A stretch of DNA of 64,000 nucleotides from DASRAP01 sp035277145 (GCA_035277145.1 DATELA010000064.1:1-64000); one strand, 5' to 3'. Positions 55,081-62,908 are shown, counted from the stretch's first letter. Notes: generated by a model not told the origin, from the sequence alone. A program made the numbers and translations.

Positions 55081-55551
55081 ATGAGCAAGACGTTGATTTA
55101 CAAACGAACTCACGCGGGCGATCCTGGGCCTGAGGGCGAGTTCGGCGTGTACGATTGCATGGGTCGCGTTCGTGCATGGGAGTTTGATTCGGTGATCGGC
55201 GTTGGCGGAATCGGTGACGAGCCGGCTCGGCACGGTCTCGACGGCAAGGTGAATTGGATAGGCATCGGCGCACGCAAGCGCGTTGCGCGCGGCAAGCGCG
55301 GCCCGGTCGTCACGTTCGATCGGTTTCGGTTCTTTGGATCGAACGGCCCCAGCTTCGCGCAGCTGGCTCCGACGCTTTCCCGTCGCGTCTACGAACGGAA
55401 TATCCGTGCGCTTACGAAGCTCGTAACGGCCGCCGAGCGCCGAGAAGTCAATCATGTGCTCCAACTAGCAGCGAACGCGCAACCCTCGACGCGCCAGAAG
55501 TCCGCCGGAAAGCGCCAGCGCGCCCGCGGCATAACAGGGCGTTGGCGCTGA
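55081..55551 (+). CDS. cassette 6: protein of unknown function
   Basis: 156 residues from ATG 55081. It begins LIYKRTHAGDPGPEGEFGVYDCMGRVRAWEFDSVIGVGG, a distinctive Gly-rich start quoted here only as a landmark, followed by KVNWIGIGARKR, GPVVTFDRFRFFGSNGPSF and a helical NIRALTKLVTAAERREVNHVL. The end runs into attC 6: R'' and L'' encode the last residues (ITGRWR). No known family. Cytoplasmic. Confidence 0.68.
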   Translation: MSKTLIYKRTHAGDPGPEGEFGVYDCMGRVRAWEFDSVIGVGGIGDEPARHGLDGKVNWIGIGARKRVARGKRGPVVTFDRFRFFGSNGPSFAQLAPTLSRRVYERNIRALTKLVTAAERREVNHVLQLAANAQPSTRQKSAGKRQRARGITGRWR

Positions 55552-55642
55552 CGAACGCGCGATTGCGGACGCGGCCTGCTCGCTTCGCTCGCTGGCCGCA
55601 TTCATTATTAGGCGTTCGCAACACAACGCCAACTCGTTAGGT
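55529..55642 (+). repeat. attC 6
   Basis: R'' GCATAAC (55529-55535), L'' GGCGTTGGCGCTG, L' CAACACAACGCC, R' GTTAGGT (55636-55642). 114 bases, subfamily A. R'' complements the GTTATGC at the start of the cassette. The preceding ORF ends inside it. Confidence 0.9.
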
Positions 55643-55670
55643 AGGTCACGACCTTCACGGCAGGCCGACC

Positions 55671-56027
55671 ATGCTCGAAGCCGCGCGCGCACCTCACGAA
55701 GCGCAGAGTCCAAACGTGCGACCCGTTTTCCTCCTCGGATGGGCAGCCTTCTTCATAGCGGCCACGACCGCCGAGATTGATTCTATTTGGGGTCGAACGA
55801 CGCAAACCGCGCTGCTCGGTTTGGCGCTCAATGCGCTGCTGATCCTCGGTGTTGTTCGGCTTCGCCATCGCGTTTCGATCCGGACCGCGAGCCTCTTCTT
55901 GCTCGCGACGCTCGGACTGTTCGTGGCGGTAGTGAGCCAGTCGAGCGAATGGGCCGATGCACATTGGGCTCGGCGTGCCACCTACCTAACGCACGTTGAT
56001 GCTGACAAACGCGGACAATTGCGGTAG
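55671..56027 (+). CDS. cassette 7: small membrane protein
   Basis: 118 residues from ATG 55671. Three hydrophobic segments are seen: VFLLGWAAFFIAATTA, TALLGLALNALLILGVV and TASLFLLATLGLFVAVV, separated by short charged loops. The last 15 residues are encoded by attC 7, so the natural stop has been lost or the attC is used as coding sequence. Function unknown. Confidence 0.65.
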   Translation: MLEAARAPHEAQSPNVRPVFLLGWAAFFIAATTAEIDSIWGRTTQTALLGLALNALLILGVVRLRHRVSIRTASLFLLATLGLFVAVVSQSSEWADAHWARRATYLTHVDADKRGQLR

Positions 56028-56087
56028 CGTTCGCTCGCGCTCACGCATTTCGTATGAGCGTTTGCAGCATAACGCTGTTCGTTAGGC
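55984..56087 (+). repeat. attC 7
   Basis: R'' ACCTAAC (55984-55990), L'' CACGTTGATGCTG, L' CAGCATAACGCTG, R' GTTAGGC (56081-56087). 104 bases. Nearly the same inner sequence as attC 2 (subfamily B). Confidence 0.9.
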
Positions 56088-56127
56088 GGACGACTAAGTT
56101 CGGCTCGATCCCGAGACTGCGGGGCGC

Positions 56128-56601
56128 ATGCATTCACGTAGCGGCTACATCCTCGTCGGTGCTTGCGGTGGGCTGTTCATGGCAACGTTTACGCTGATGG
56201 ACCCCGCCTTCGCCAAGATGGCACTTTGGGTACTGGGCGGCGGAGCAGTCTGCGGCGGCATCGCCGGCGCGGTCATGCACGCGACGCAGAAGTGGGAATC
56301 GCACGGGCCCGCTGGCAACCTGCTGCGTTGGATCAGCGGTTTGGGCCTCGCAGGCCTGGTCGTTGCACTCGTTGCAAGCGCGGTCGGCGCGATTCCATTT
56401 GCAGGAGTGCCGGGTGGTGTTGGGCTCGGCCTGTTGGCGGGGATGGGGTGCGGCCTTGAGTTGCAGTATCGACCGCCGTTCCTGGGCGGCGGATATCGTG
56501 AGCGAAAGGACGTTGAAATCGAAGATCTGTGGGTCGCGATCCTCGGAACGATTGTCGTCGCGCTCGGCCTCATCACTGCGAGCTGGAAGCTTGCTTCGTA
56601 G
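56128..56601 (+). CDS. cassette 8: integral membrane protein of unknown function
   Basis: 157 residues from ATG 56128 with four hydrophobic Gly/Ala-rich helices: YILVGACGGLFMATFTLM, ALWVLGGGAVCGGIAGAVMHA, ISGLGLAGLVVALVASAVGAI and LWVAILGTIVVALGLITASW. A cytoplasmic loop with YRERKDVEIEDL lies before the last helix. No family recognised. It ends 14 bases before attC 8. Confidence 0.7.
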   Translation: MHSRSGYILVGACGGLFMATFTLMDPAFAKMALWVLGGGAVCGGIAGAVMHATQKWESHGPAGNLLRWISGLGLAGLVVALVASAVGAIPFAGVPGGVGLGLLAGMGCGLELQYRPPFLGGGYRERKDVEIEDLWVAILGTIVVALGLITASWKLAS

Positions 56602-56615
56602 TTCGGCGCGACGCC

Positions 56616-56755
56616 GCCTAACCAGGCGTCGCTGCTGCCGAACGCAGCGAATCAGGGAAGCGAACGGGCGCCGCTCGCGATGACATCCTTTGTTTGCTCG
56701 CGTCGCCCGTTCGCGTTTCATTTAAGCGTTCGCAGCACAACGCCGTTCGTTATGC
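56616..56755 (+). repeat. attC 8
   Basis: R'' GCCTAAC (56616-56622), L'' GGCGTCGCTGCTG, an inner arm based on GAACGGGC and GCCCGTTC, L' CAGCACAACGCC, R' GTTATGC (56749-56755). 140 bases, with a central part different from both subfamilies. Confidence 0.9.
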
Positions 56756-56894
56756 AGCCACCAGGTTCGGAGCACTGTAAGTGGCACTAACGAGAGTCGC
56801 GTGTTGGTCTGTCATAGTTACGAACGCCAGATCACGTAACCCTATGCCGGACTCGCCGGTCTCAGTGTCGGGCTCGTACTCGAATGAGATCTCC

Positions 56895-58055
56895 ATGCAG
56901 ATAGCGAACATCTTCCGCATATCGCGCTGCGTACTAGTCTGCGCTGCCTTTGCGATCGCCACGCCAAACGTCGGCGCGCAGACCCCAAGAGTTCTCGCCC
57001 TCGGACCTCGCACCGGCGAGCTGCGCGAGGCATTCTCCGTCGTTCAAGCAGTGCGCGAGTTGAAGGACGGACGTGTGATCGTCGCCGACGCCAAGGATCG
57101 CCTTGTCTGGATCGGTGACTTCACGACCGGCGCCGCAACACAATTCTCCCGCCAGGGCGCGGGCCCCGGCGAGTACAACTCTGCATCCGGCCTCTTCGCG
57201 GCACCGGGCGACTCGACGATGCTGCTCGACATGGGGAACCGGCGCATCGTCATGATCGACGACGCGGGCAAACCGGCGGGACAACGCGCGTTGTCGACGA
57301 CCGCCACCATCGGAGGCCGTGTGATGGCTGTCCGCGCACCGGAGTTCGCCGACGCACGCGGCGTGCTGTACGCAAGCGCGGTGCCTGCCCCAACCCCCGG
57401 CGCGCCGCCTGGCACAACGGAGCTCGTGGTTCGATTGACGGCAACCGGCGCCGACTCGATCACGTCGATCGTGACGCCACCGGCGAAGCCGCGCAACCAA
57501 TTCAGGGCCGACGGCACGACGTGGACCACCGCAGGTCCCAATCCGCTTGCGGCTCGTGACGGTTGGGCAGTGGCGCCCGATGGACGGATCGCGCTCGTGC
57601 GCGCCGCGGACTATCACGTCGACTGGATCGCGCGCGGCGAACGTGTGAGCGGCCGGCCCGTCGGAATCCCACGCCTTCCTCTCCGCGACGCAGACAAAGC
57701 CGACGTCCTGAGTCCAGCGAATCAGAAACAAGCGAGCACAAACGTTGGCGGCGCGACAACAATGTCGGCCATGCCGACGCCGCAATTCGATGACTGGCCA
57801 GAGGTGCTGCCGGCATTTCGCGCGAGGAGCCCCATCGTGTCGCCCGACGGGCGCCTCTGGGTCGAGCGCTTTCGTTCAGCGGGTGACAGCGTGCCAGTGC
57901 TCGATGTGTTCGACGCGACAGGCAACGCCGTTGCTCGCCTCACGCTGCCACGCAAGACGCGACTTATCGGATTCGGTGCGGAGGCGCTCTACGTCGTGCG
58001 CACCGACGACGACGACTTGCAGCACCTCGAACGCTATCGCATTCCGCGGCCTTAA
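56895..58055 (+). CDS. cassette 9: secreted six-bladed beta-propeller protein
   Basis: 386 residues from ATG 56895, chosen because it opens on the signal peptide CVLVCAAFAIATPNVGAQ; the frame upstream to 56781 is open but unlikely. The body is a run of blade-like repeats: DGRVIVADAKDRLVWIGDFTTG, STMLLDMGNRRIVMIDDAGK, GWAVAPDGRIALVRAADYHVDWIARG and SPDGRLWVERFRS. This matches the secreted 6-bladed beta-propeller family common in Gemmatimonadota. A large exported protein is an unusual cassette cargo. Confidence 0.78.
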   Translation: MQIANIFRISRCVLVCAAFAIATPNVGAQTPRVLALGPRTGELREAFSVVQAVRELKDGRVIVADAKDRLVWIGDFTTGAATQFSRQGAGPGEYNSASGLFAAPGDSTMLLDMGNRRIVMIDDAGKPAGQRALSTTATIGGRVMAVRAPEFADARGVLYASAVPAPTPGAPPGTTELVVRLTATGADSITSIVTPPAKPRNQFRADGTTWTTAGPNPLAARDGWAVAPDGRIALVRAADYHVDWIARGERVSGRPVGIPRLPLRDADKADVLSPANQKQASTNVGGATTMSAMPTPQFDDWPEVLPAFRARSPIVSPDGRLWVERFRSAGDSVPVLDVFDATGNAVARLTLPRKTRLIGFGAEALYVVRTDDDDLQHLERYRIPRP

Positions 58056-58092
58056 CGTGTTCGGCGTCCCACGTGGCCGTTGCGCGAGAGCC

Positions 58093-58208
58093 GCATAACC
58101 GGGCGTTGCTGCTGACGAACGCAGATGATTTCGGATGCGGCCGCCTCGCTGCGCTCGCTGGCCGCATTCATTATTAGGCGTTCGCAGCACAACGCCAACT
58201 CGTTCTCC
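58093..58208 (+). repeat. attC 9 with non-canonical R' core
   Basis: R'' GCATAAC (58093-58099), L'' GGCGTTGCTGCTG, subfamily A centre, L' CAGCACAACGCC, then GTTCTCC (58202-58208) where GTTRRRY is expected. The GTT cut site is kept. The next cassette ends in GGAGAAC, its exact complement. Confidence 0.88.
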
Positions 58209-58293
58209 GGACGTCGCTGCATCGTACCAGGGTGAGCCCACCGTAGAGACATGTGCCAGCGCTTCTCGACGGTGCGCTTTCGCGGGAGCAGCC

Positions 58294-59179
58294 GTGACTT
58301 CATTTGAACATCGCCAGGTGCAGGCCAACGGCATCAGCTTGCACGTAGCCACCGCGGGGAATCCCAAGAAGCCCGCTGTGATGTTTCCTCCACGGTTTCC
58401 CCGAGGGCTGGTTTTCCTGGCGACCGATCATGGAAGTGTTGGCGGATGATTACTTCCTCTTTGCGCCCGATCTTCGAGGATACGGACAGAGCGACAAACC
58501 TGCGGACGGGTACGGGATGATGGCGTTGACGGACGATGTTCATGACGTCGTCAAACAGCTCGCGGACAAACCCATCACTTTGGTGGGTCATGATTGGGGC
58601 GGCGCACTGGCGTGGATGTATGGGCATCGCTTTGGAGAGACGCTGCGCCAGTTGGTCGTGCTCAATTGTCCTCACCCCCAGGTCTTTATCAACGCCATCA
58701 TCCAAGGACAGGACTGGCAACGCATCCGCAGCAGCTTCATGCTGTTCATCCAGCTTCCCTGGTTGCCCGAGACCGTGATCACAGGCGCTGATGGTTGGTT
58801 GCTACGACGAGGCCTCAAGTGGGCTGAAGGGAGCAAGGGGGCCATGACGGCGGCTCGTGTCGATGAGCTTGTGGGGAGTTTCAAGACAAACCGCGACGTC
58901 ACCGGCCCCCTCAATTACTATCGCGAGTTCCTGCGGAACCTGCTCAGCAAGTCAGAGCGCACTCGGTTGATGACGGAGTTTGCGCGGCCCATTCCTGTTC
59001 CCTGCACGCTCATCTGGGGGGACAAAGACCAATTCCTGAGCGAACACGTGGCCAAGAAGAGTCACGAGCAAGCGCATTGTGATGTCGAGTGGCGGCCTTT
59101 GCCTGGCGTGGGGCACTTTGTGAGCATCGAGGCGCCGGACCGATTGGTGGCGGAGCTGCGCACGGTGCTTGCCCGGTAG
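58294..59179 (+). pseudogene. cassette 10: epoxide hydrolase-like alpha/beta hydrolase with a one-base frameshift
   Basis: Start GTG 58294 (VTSFEHRQVQANGISLHVA). At about 58387 one extra C shifts the frame: removing it restores FLHGFPEGWFSWRPIMEVL and joins the start to the main part. The C-terminal 249 residues read on from 58430. They hold the nucleophile Asp in LVGHDWGGALAWMYG, the acid in IWGDKDQFLS and the His in PGVGHFVSIEAPDR. The oxyanion HG pair is in the shifted part. As sequenced, it cannot make a full enzyme; a sequencing error in the run is the alternative. Confidence 0.8.
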
Positions 59180-59205
59180 AATGATCGAACCCCTGAGAAG
59201 ACGCC

Positions 59206-59319
59206 GGAGAACACCGCGTTGCTGCTTCCGAACGCGCGATTTTGAATGCGGCGTGCTCGCTGCGCTCGCTGGCCGCATTCATTATTAAGCGTTCGCAGCA
59301 CAACGCCATCATCCCGCTC
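59206..59319 (+). repeat. attC 10, R' core lost
   Basis: R'' GGAGAAC (59206-59212), L'' CGCGTTGCTGCTT, subfamily A centre, L' CAGCACAACGCC (59296-59307). Where R' should stand the sequence is CCCGCTC, with no GTT, so this site cannot be cut normally. It fuses cassettes 10 and 11. Confidence 0.8.
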
Positions 59320-59321
59320 CT

Positions 59322-60248
59322 GTGCCCACAAGGTTTCGCACGCTCCTTCGGCGTCACTGTCGTCATATCGCCCTCGCGGCATGGGCCAGCATCGCCGCCT
59401 GCGGAGCGCCTCCTCGCGACGAGACTCCTGACGGCAGCCCTCCCGTCCGCCCAGCGAGGAAAGGGGCTGTCGCCATCATTGGCACGGGCACCCTCGCGGG
59501 AGCGCTTGGACCGGCGTTGGGGGCACAGGGATATCGCGTCATTTACGGTAGTCGCGATCCTGGTCGCGGCGCCGTGAAGGAATTGGTCCGGCGATCCGGG
59601 CCAAATGCGACGGCGGTCAGTCAGCCGGAGGCGGCGTCTCAAGCCCCCGTGGTGGTGCTCGCCGTTCCCGGGGAAGTCGTGGTCGACGTCGCCGCCACGC
59701 TTGGCGATCTGAGCGGCAAGGTCGTGATCGACGTCAGCGGTGCTGAGAGACGGGTGGCGGCGGATGGCTATCAGGAACTGACGTCCGACAGCGCGCGCGC
59801 CGAGCGGATTCAGGTCCGGCATCCGACGATGCGCGTGGTCAGGATCAACCTGCCAAATATCGTCTACTTCATGGATCCGCTCGTCACGAAGACACGAGCG
59901 ACTGTGTTCGTCGCGGGCAACGATCCCAAGGCCCGTGAAGCCGTGGCGAACATCCTGTTCGATATTGGCGTCGATCCTTGGGACGCCGGTCCGGTGCGGT
60001 TCGCGCGGTTGTTCGATGCGTTCAACACGCTGGCGAGTATCCCCGGGCAACAGCGGCGACCAGAGGGCTACCAACTGGTGATGATGCCAACGGTTCCGTT
60101 CTCGTGCTTCTTCGACATGGTTGAGTACTTCAAGTTTGGTGAGCCCGCGGAACTCAAACAACTGCCGACGTTCCCGCGACGCGAGCCCGCACCGACATGT
60201 GAGGAGTGGATGCGCCGCCTTCCGCCAATGGGGCCACCACCGCAGTGA
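59322..60248 (+). CDS. cassette 11: NADP/F420-oxidoreductase-like Rossmann protein with lipoprotein signal
   Basis: 308 residues from GTG 59322. The first 30 residues are an export signal: a twin-Arg stretch LLRRHCRH, a hydrophobic AALAAWASIAAC-like core and Cys28 in a lipobox. From about 48 comes a Rossmann domain AVAIIGTGTLAGALGPALGAQGYRVIYGSRD of the F420-dependent NADP reductase type (PF03807), then VVVLAVPGEVV and DVSGAERR. The C-terminal part (HPTMRVVRINLPNIVYFMDP) is less typical. An exported cofactor-binding protein would need Tat export, which the RR pair permits. Confidence 0.72.
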   Translation: MPTRFRTLLRRHCRHIALAAWASIAACGAPPRDETPDGSPPVRPARKGAVAIIGTGTLAGALGPALGAQGYRVIYGSRDPGRGAVKELVRRSGPNATAVSQPEAASQAPVVVLAVPGEVVVDVAATLGDLSGKVVIDVSGAERRVAADGYQELTSDSARAERIQVRHPTMRVVRINLPNIVYFMDPLVTKTRATVFVAGNDPKAREAVANILFDIGVDPWDAGPVRFARLFDAFNTLASIPGQQRRPEGYQLVMMPTVPFSCFFDMVEYFKFGEPAELKQLPTFPRREPAPTCEEWMRRLPPMGPPPQ

Positions 60249-60279
60249 CGAGGTCCACTGCACGGGCAGTCTAGGAGCA

Positions 60280-60392
60280 GCCCAACAGCGCGCTGCCGCT
60301 GTCGAACGCAGAATTTCGGATGCGGCCGGCTCGCTCCGCTCGCTGGCCGCATTCATTATTACGCGTTCGAGCACAACGCCAACTCGTTGGAC
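60280..60392 (+). repeat. attC 11
   Basis: R'' GCCCAAC (60280-60286), L'' GCGCTGCCGCTG, subfamily A centre, a shortened L' (GAGCACAACGCC) and R' GTTGGAC (60386-60392). 113 bases. Its R'' has no matching start core because attC 10 lost its R'. Confidence 0.88.
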
Positions 60393-60411
60393 GGCAACGG
60401 TCCCACATTCA

Positions 60412-61038
60412 ATGAACCTGCTCATCTTCGGAGCTTCGGGACACACCGGCCGGCACGTCATACGCGAAGCTCTCGCGCGCGGCCATCGGGTCAGTGCGTT
60501 CGCCCGCGATCCCGAAAAACTCGGGGATTTCGGTGCAGCGCTCAGTCTGATCCGCGGCGATGTGGGTGACGCGACGGCGGTGGCACAGGCCGTTCCTGGG
60601 CATGATGCGGTCGTCTCGACGCTCGGCGTCGGCACACCGCTACGACACGATCCGAAGGTGATCGCCGGCATCGAGCACATCTTGGCCGCCATGCAAGTCG
60701 CCAAGCTGAAGCGCCTGATCTACCAATCGTTCATCGGCGTAGAGGACAGCCGGGCCGCCGTCGGATTCGTGCTTCGCTTCATCGCACCGCTTCCGCTGCG
60801 ACATGAGATTGCCGATCACGAAGTGAAGGAAGCGCTAATCAAGGCCAGCGCTACCGACTGGACAATCGTCCGACCGCCAAAGTTGACGAATGGGCCACGC
60901 ACGACCTACCGAGTGGGACTAGACATCACGACGCGAGTACCGGTCCCGACTCTGTCGCGCGCAAGCGTTGCCCACTTCATTGTCAATGAACTGGAGGCAC
61001 CGCAGTACATAAGAAAGGTCGCGCGTCTGCTTCGATGA
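60412..61038 (+). CDS. cassette 12: NmrA/SDR-type NAD(P)-binding protein
   Basis: 208 residues from ATG 60412. The start MNLLIFGASGHTGRHVIREA is the GxxGxxG dinucleotide-binding loop of atypical short-chain dehydrogenases. FARDPEKL and GDVGDATAVAQAVPGHDAVVSTLG follow, then WTIVRPPKLTNGP near the C-terminus. The catalytic YxxxK is not seen, as in NmrA-like proteins that bind NAD(P) or act as flavin or quinone reductases. Its end lies 10 bases before a truncated attC. Confidence 0.85.
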   Translation: MNLLIFGASGHTGRHVIREALARGHRVSAFARDPEKLGDFGAALSLIRGDVGDATAVAQAVPGHDAVVSTLGVGTPLRHDPKVIAGIEHILAAMQVAKLKRLIYQSFIGVEDSRAAVGFVLRFIAPLPLRHEIADHEVKEALIKASATDWTIVRPPKLTNGPRTTYRVGLDITTRVPVPTLSRASVAHFIVNELEAPQYIRKVARLLR

Positions 61039-61048
61039 GTAGGTTGCC

Positions 61049-61069
61049 GCCTAAGAGGCGTTGCTGAAG
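61049..61069 (+). repeat. truncated attC remnant (attC 12)
   Basis: GCCTAAG followed by AGGCGTTGCTGA, that is, R'' and L'' of a subfamily A attC with the rest missing. The EamA gene starts directly after it. It marks a deletion in the array. Confidence 0.6.
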
Positions 61070-61962
61070 TGGAACCACCTGCGGTCGCGAGTCGCGAGAG
61101 CCGTTGGATCACGCCCGTCGAACTCGGCTTGCTCGGCGCGATTTGGGGTGCGTCATTCCTCTTCATGCGGATTGCCGCAACGGACTTCGGTTCGTTTGCG
61201 CTCGTCGAAGTTCGCTTGGTGCTGGGCGCGCTCGTGCTGCTGCCATTCTTGTTGCGCGCGCGGCGATCGCTGACGAAGACGCATTGGTGGAAACTGATCG
61301 GCATCGCCGCCGTGAATACCGCGATCCCATTCACTCTGTTCGCGTGGGCCGCGCAACGCGCGCCCGCAGGCATCGGCGCCATCACGAACGGAATGGCCGT
61401 CATGTTCACGGCGCTGATGGCGTTTGTGCTGTACGGCGAACGCATCAGCCCGCCGCGAGTGATCGGCTTGTTGCTCGGGTTCGTGGGCGTGGCGGTTCTG
61501 GCAAGCGGAAAGACGCACGGAGAGAGCGTGTGGCCGGCAGCACTGGCGGGAACCATCGCAGCGCTGATGTACGGTGTCGGTGGGAATTGGATACGCCGTC
61601 ATCTTTCCAGCATTCCGCCGAGTGCGGTCGCAGCCGCTACGCTCGTTTGCGCCGGCGTGTTGCAGGCGCCCTTGGCCATCGCGACATGGCCGAGCACTTC
61701 GATTCCCACGCTGTCGTGGATCTGCGCGGCCGCGCTCGGCGTCGTGTGCAGCGGCATTGCGTATTTGCTCTATTACCGGCTCATCTTCAGAATCGGCGCG
61801 CCGCGTGCGGCCACCGTGACCTATCTCGTTCCCTTGTTCGGCGTCATTTGGGCGTGGTTGTTCTTGAGCGAGCCGCTCACGATCACGATGGCCATCGCAG
61901 GTGCATTGATCTTGAGCGGAGTCGCGCTCAACCAGCAACGCACGACCAGTGTCGTCAAATAA
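61069..61962 (+). CDS. EamA/DMT-family transporter
   Basis: 297 residues from GTG 61069, directly at the attC remnant. Ten predicted helices in two EamA repeats: LGLLGAIWGASFLFMRIAA (first helix signature), FTLFAWAAQRAPAGIGAITNGMAVMFTALMAF, and in the second half GVVCSGIAYLLYYRLIFRIG, TYLVPLFGVIWAWLFLSEPLT. It exports amino acids or other metabolites; substrate unknown. The next gene overlaps by 14 bases. Confidence 0.9.
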   Translation: MEPPAVASRESRWITPVELGLLGAIWGASFLFMRIAATDFGSFALVEVRLVLGALVLLPFLLRARRSLTKTHWWKLIGIAAVNTAIPFTLFAWAAQRAPAGIGAITNGMAVMFTALMAFVLYGERISPPRVIGLLLGFVGVAVLASGKTHGESVWPAALAGTIAALMYGVGGNWIRRHLSSIPPSAVAAATLVCAGVLQAPLAIATWPSTSIPTLSWICAAALGVVCSGIAYLLYYRLIFRIGAPRAATVTYLVPLFGVIWAWLFLSEPLTITMAIAGALILSGVALNQQRTTSVVK

Positions 61963-62428
61963 AGACCCGCAACTGGCTCGAGTAAGACTGCATCCAGCCG
62001 TGATCGTTACCGGCGGCGTTCTCTTGAGCGTCCTTGCGAGAAATACGTGGCGCTTGAGTCTGGATGCAGAAAGTCTGTCGATCCTTCGATACGTTGGAGT
62101 TGCACTCGTGGTCGTCGGAGTTGCAACGCTCGTGCTGGCGTACGGAAGGATGGCTCGGGCCAAAACAACAATTGATCCAAACGTGCACACGTCGAAGATC
62201 GTCACGTCCGGGATTTACGCATACTCGAGGAATCCCATATATCTGGGTTGGTTCGTATTACTTGCAGGCAGAGGATTGATGCGCGCCAGTGTGCTTGCAC
62301 TTTTAGTAGCCGCCGCGATGCTACTCGTGCTCTACTGGGCAGTGATTGTAGCGGAAGAAGCATACCTGGAGAACAAATTCGGCGAAGAGTATTTGCGTTA
62401 CAAAAAGAGCGTGAGGCGTTGGTTGTGA
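61949..62428 (+). CDS. isoprenylcysteine carboxyl methyltransferase-family membrane protein
   Basis: 159 residues from GTG 61949, overlapping the EamA end. Hydrophobic helices IVTGGVLLSVLAR, VGVALVVVGVATLVLAYG and ASVLALLVAAAMLLVLYWAVI surround the catalytic region TSGIYAYSRNPIYLGWFVLL and EEAYLENKFGEEYLRYKKSVRRWL, the PEMT/ICMT signature that binds SAM. Likely a small methyltransferase; substrate unknown. Confidence 0.88.
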   Translation: MSSNKDPQLARVRLHPAVIVTGGVLLSVLARNTWRLSLDAESLSILRYVGVALVVVGVATLVLAYGRMARAKTTIDPNVHTSKIVTSGIYAYSRNPIYLGWFVLLAGRGLMRASVLALLVAAAMLLVLYWAVIVAEEAYLENKFGEEYLRYKKSVRRWL

Positions 62429-62497
62429 TGCCATTGCTCTGGTTATCACGCGAACGGCTTTGATGCTCTGCAACGCCCTTTCGCTTGGCGGCGACAC

Positions 62498-62908
62498 GTG
62501 CGCCTAACCAACGCCCACAAACTTGCGGCGATGCTCGCGTCGCGGCTTAGCCGCGTCGTGCCGAGTACACTTGGCGTGCGCGCGCACGGCCACCGCGTTG
62601 ACGTTTTCGATGGGAACGAGTGCTTCCCTGCCTCCGCAGCAGCAGCAATCGTCGATGATAGCGACGGCCGGTCTCTCGAGGAGAAGGTCGAGGTCGCCAG
62701 TTGCGCCGTTCTCAACGGCGTTCAAGATGCCATTGCGCAGGCCCTTCGCGCGGAATGGCCAGTGCTGCCCAAAGGCGGCATGGCGCTTCCCGATGCCCGA
62801 TGCGACGGCCCGCGACTACACCTTTGGTTTGGCGAGCGAGCGGCGCCCGTAGTCGAACTTGTGCCAATAGAGCTTAGCGAGTTCCGTGAGGGTGCTGAAC
62901 GTGCGTAA
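62498..62908 (+). CDS. hypothetical protein
   Basis: 136 residues from GTG 62498; ATG 62531 (MLASRLSRV) is a good alternative. It has VRAHGHRVDVFDG, a helix-rich SLEEKVEVASCAVLNGVQDAIAQALRAEWP and LHLWFGERAAPVVELVPIEL. No family recognised. GCCTAAC at 62502-62508 matches an R'' core but no attC arms follow it. The last 35 bases overlap the convergent SRPBCC gene. Confidence 0.55.
   Translation: MRLTNAHKLAAMLASRLSRVVPSTLGVRAHGHRVDVFDGNECFPASAAAAIVDDSDGRSLEEKVEVASCAVLNGVQDAIAQALRAEWPVLPKGGMALPDARCDGPRLHLWFGERAAPVVELVPIELSEFREGAERA

Noticed and set aside
62502..62508. Lone GCCTAAC as another attC
   Set aside because: It matches an R'' core but lacks L'', L' and R' partners; a seven-base match is expected by chance.
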